A stretch of 26,478 nt of DNA from Emiliania huxleyi CCMP1516 (lineage: Eukaryota > Haptophyta > Isochrysidales > Noelaerhabdaceae): assembly GCF_000372725.1 (NCBI RefSeq), contig NW_005196900.1, positions 1 to 26,478 on the forward strand, given 5' to 3'. The notes under the pieces are model-generated. The model worked only from the letters and a program-made list of their open reading frames with translations, was not told where the DNA came from and did not search any database. A program made the translations under genes and the position numbers. Numbering within the stretch: position 1 is the first letter of the stretch; each line of letters begins with the position of its first letter. Positions 26,102 to 26,478 of this stretch are shown here, piece by piece.

Positions 26102-26478
26102 GCGCGGGGCGAGGGCGGCGGCGGCGCGGGCGGCGGCGGCGGGGGCGGCGGCGGCGGGGGCGGCGGCGGCGGGGGTGGCGGCGGCGGGGGCGGCGGCGGC
26201 GGGGGTGGCGGCAGTGAGGGTGGCGGCAGTGAGGCGGCGGGCGGGGAGGGCGTGGCGGCGTGCCCTGTCTGGGGCCCGACTTGCGACGGCATCGACTGCG
26301 TCATCGCCGACGCGCACCTCCCGGAGCTGCTGCTCGAGGTTGGGGACTGGCTCTACTTTTCCGACATGGGGGCGTACACGTCGTGCGTCGGCTCCAACTT
26401 CACCGGAATGGAGCTGCCCGACGTCCCCTACCTTGCGGGCCACGCGCCTTTCCCGGCCGCAGCCGCCCCGAAACTGCT
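26102..26478 (+). CDS. ODC: Ornithine decarboxylase C-terminal module (partial)
   Basis: ODC makes putrescine from ornithine with PLP. From an AG at 26100-26101 the frame gives ARGE, a run of about 35 Gly, [14 protein letters not shown], then [53 protein letters not shown]. This matches the ODC C-terminal barrel: GPTCDGxD carries the Cys (C360 in mouse) and Asp that form the active site across the dimer, GDW and MGAYT follow, then the FxG segment. The reading frame runs off the right edge, where only a few residues would remain. Upstream there is no room for, and no sign of, the PLP-binding barrel (Lys, His and GGGFP motifs) within 750 bp. The Gly run sits where other ODCs have a variable loop. 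It is either a long-intron gene, a displaced exon, or a fragment. Confidence 0.8.

Noticed and set aside
25843..26304. Minus-strand poly-Pro protein of about 150 residues
   Set aside because: The Pro run is the complement of the poly-Gly tract of the ODC exon, whose plus-strand frame has clear family motifs on its downstream side.

Overview
The window reads as nuclear DNA of a GC-rich unicellular eukaryotic alga, most likely a haptophyte (prymnesiophyte). The reasons are GC-rich codon use, many short introns, frequent GC-AG splice sites, introns packed with 10-65 bp satellites, and plant/alga-type metabolic genes. A dinoflagellate or another introner-rich alga cannot be excluded. There are no bacterial operons, ribosome binding sites or CRISPR arrays. 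Exon models below were built by hand from reading frame, splice-site phase and family motifs.

Layout, left to right. (1) 107-1668, minus: the N-terminal part of UDP-glucose pyrophosphorylase in five exons, running off the left edge. (2) 2111-4235, plus: an eight-exon membrane-anchored or secreted alpha/beta hydrolase, divergent from gene 1. (3) 4720-5793, minus: an intronless 2-oxoglutarate/Fe(II) oxygenase, divergent from (4) 6339-8555, plus, an intronless 738-residue S15/CocE-type hydrolase. (5) 8556-12500: gene-poor DNA with inverted repeats, a decayed Ty1/copia pol end and an orphan terminal exon. (6) 12518-12976, minus: a small very basic protein built from two tandem copies of one unit. 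(7) 13000-14780: microsatellites and a perfect inverted repeat. (8) 14781-18376, minus: a twelve-exon nucleotide-sugar or triose-phosphate type transporter, with intron satellites making up most of its length. (9) 19563-20401, minus: a four-exon, 198-residue, Cys-rich secreted protein of unknown family. (10) 21638-22185, plus: a poorly resolved putative secretory gene. (11) 22672-25502, plus: a large protein with a Cys-pair zinc ribbon, a Q/E coiled coil, ankyrin repeats and a von Willebrand A domain. (12) 26102-26478, plus: the C-terminal module of ornithine decarboxylase behind a poly-Gly tract, cut by the right edge.

The most interesting signal is in the introns. In three different genes (UGPase intron 3, transporter introns 8, 9 and 10, vWA-gene intron 3) the intron begins with a copy (9-26 bp) of the first bases of the exon that follows it. 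The donor GT or GC is the first dinucleotide of the upstream copy, and the acceptor AG lies directly before the downstream copy. This is the footprint expected if an intron-creating mobile element (introner) supplies its own 3' AG and captures a GY dinucleotide of the coding sequence through target-site duplication. It would also explain why about half of the donors I modelled are GC. The same satellites recur in introns of UGPase and of the transporter in the same orientation relative to transcription, and one transporter intron carries a misplaced copy of another intron's exon junction.

The genes do not form one obvious pathway. UGPase makes UDP-glucose and the transporter probably carries a nucleotide sugar, so these two may both serve glycan synthesis; this link is inference.
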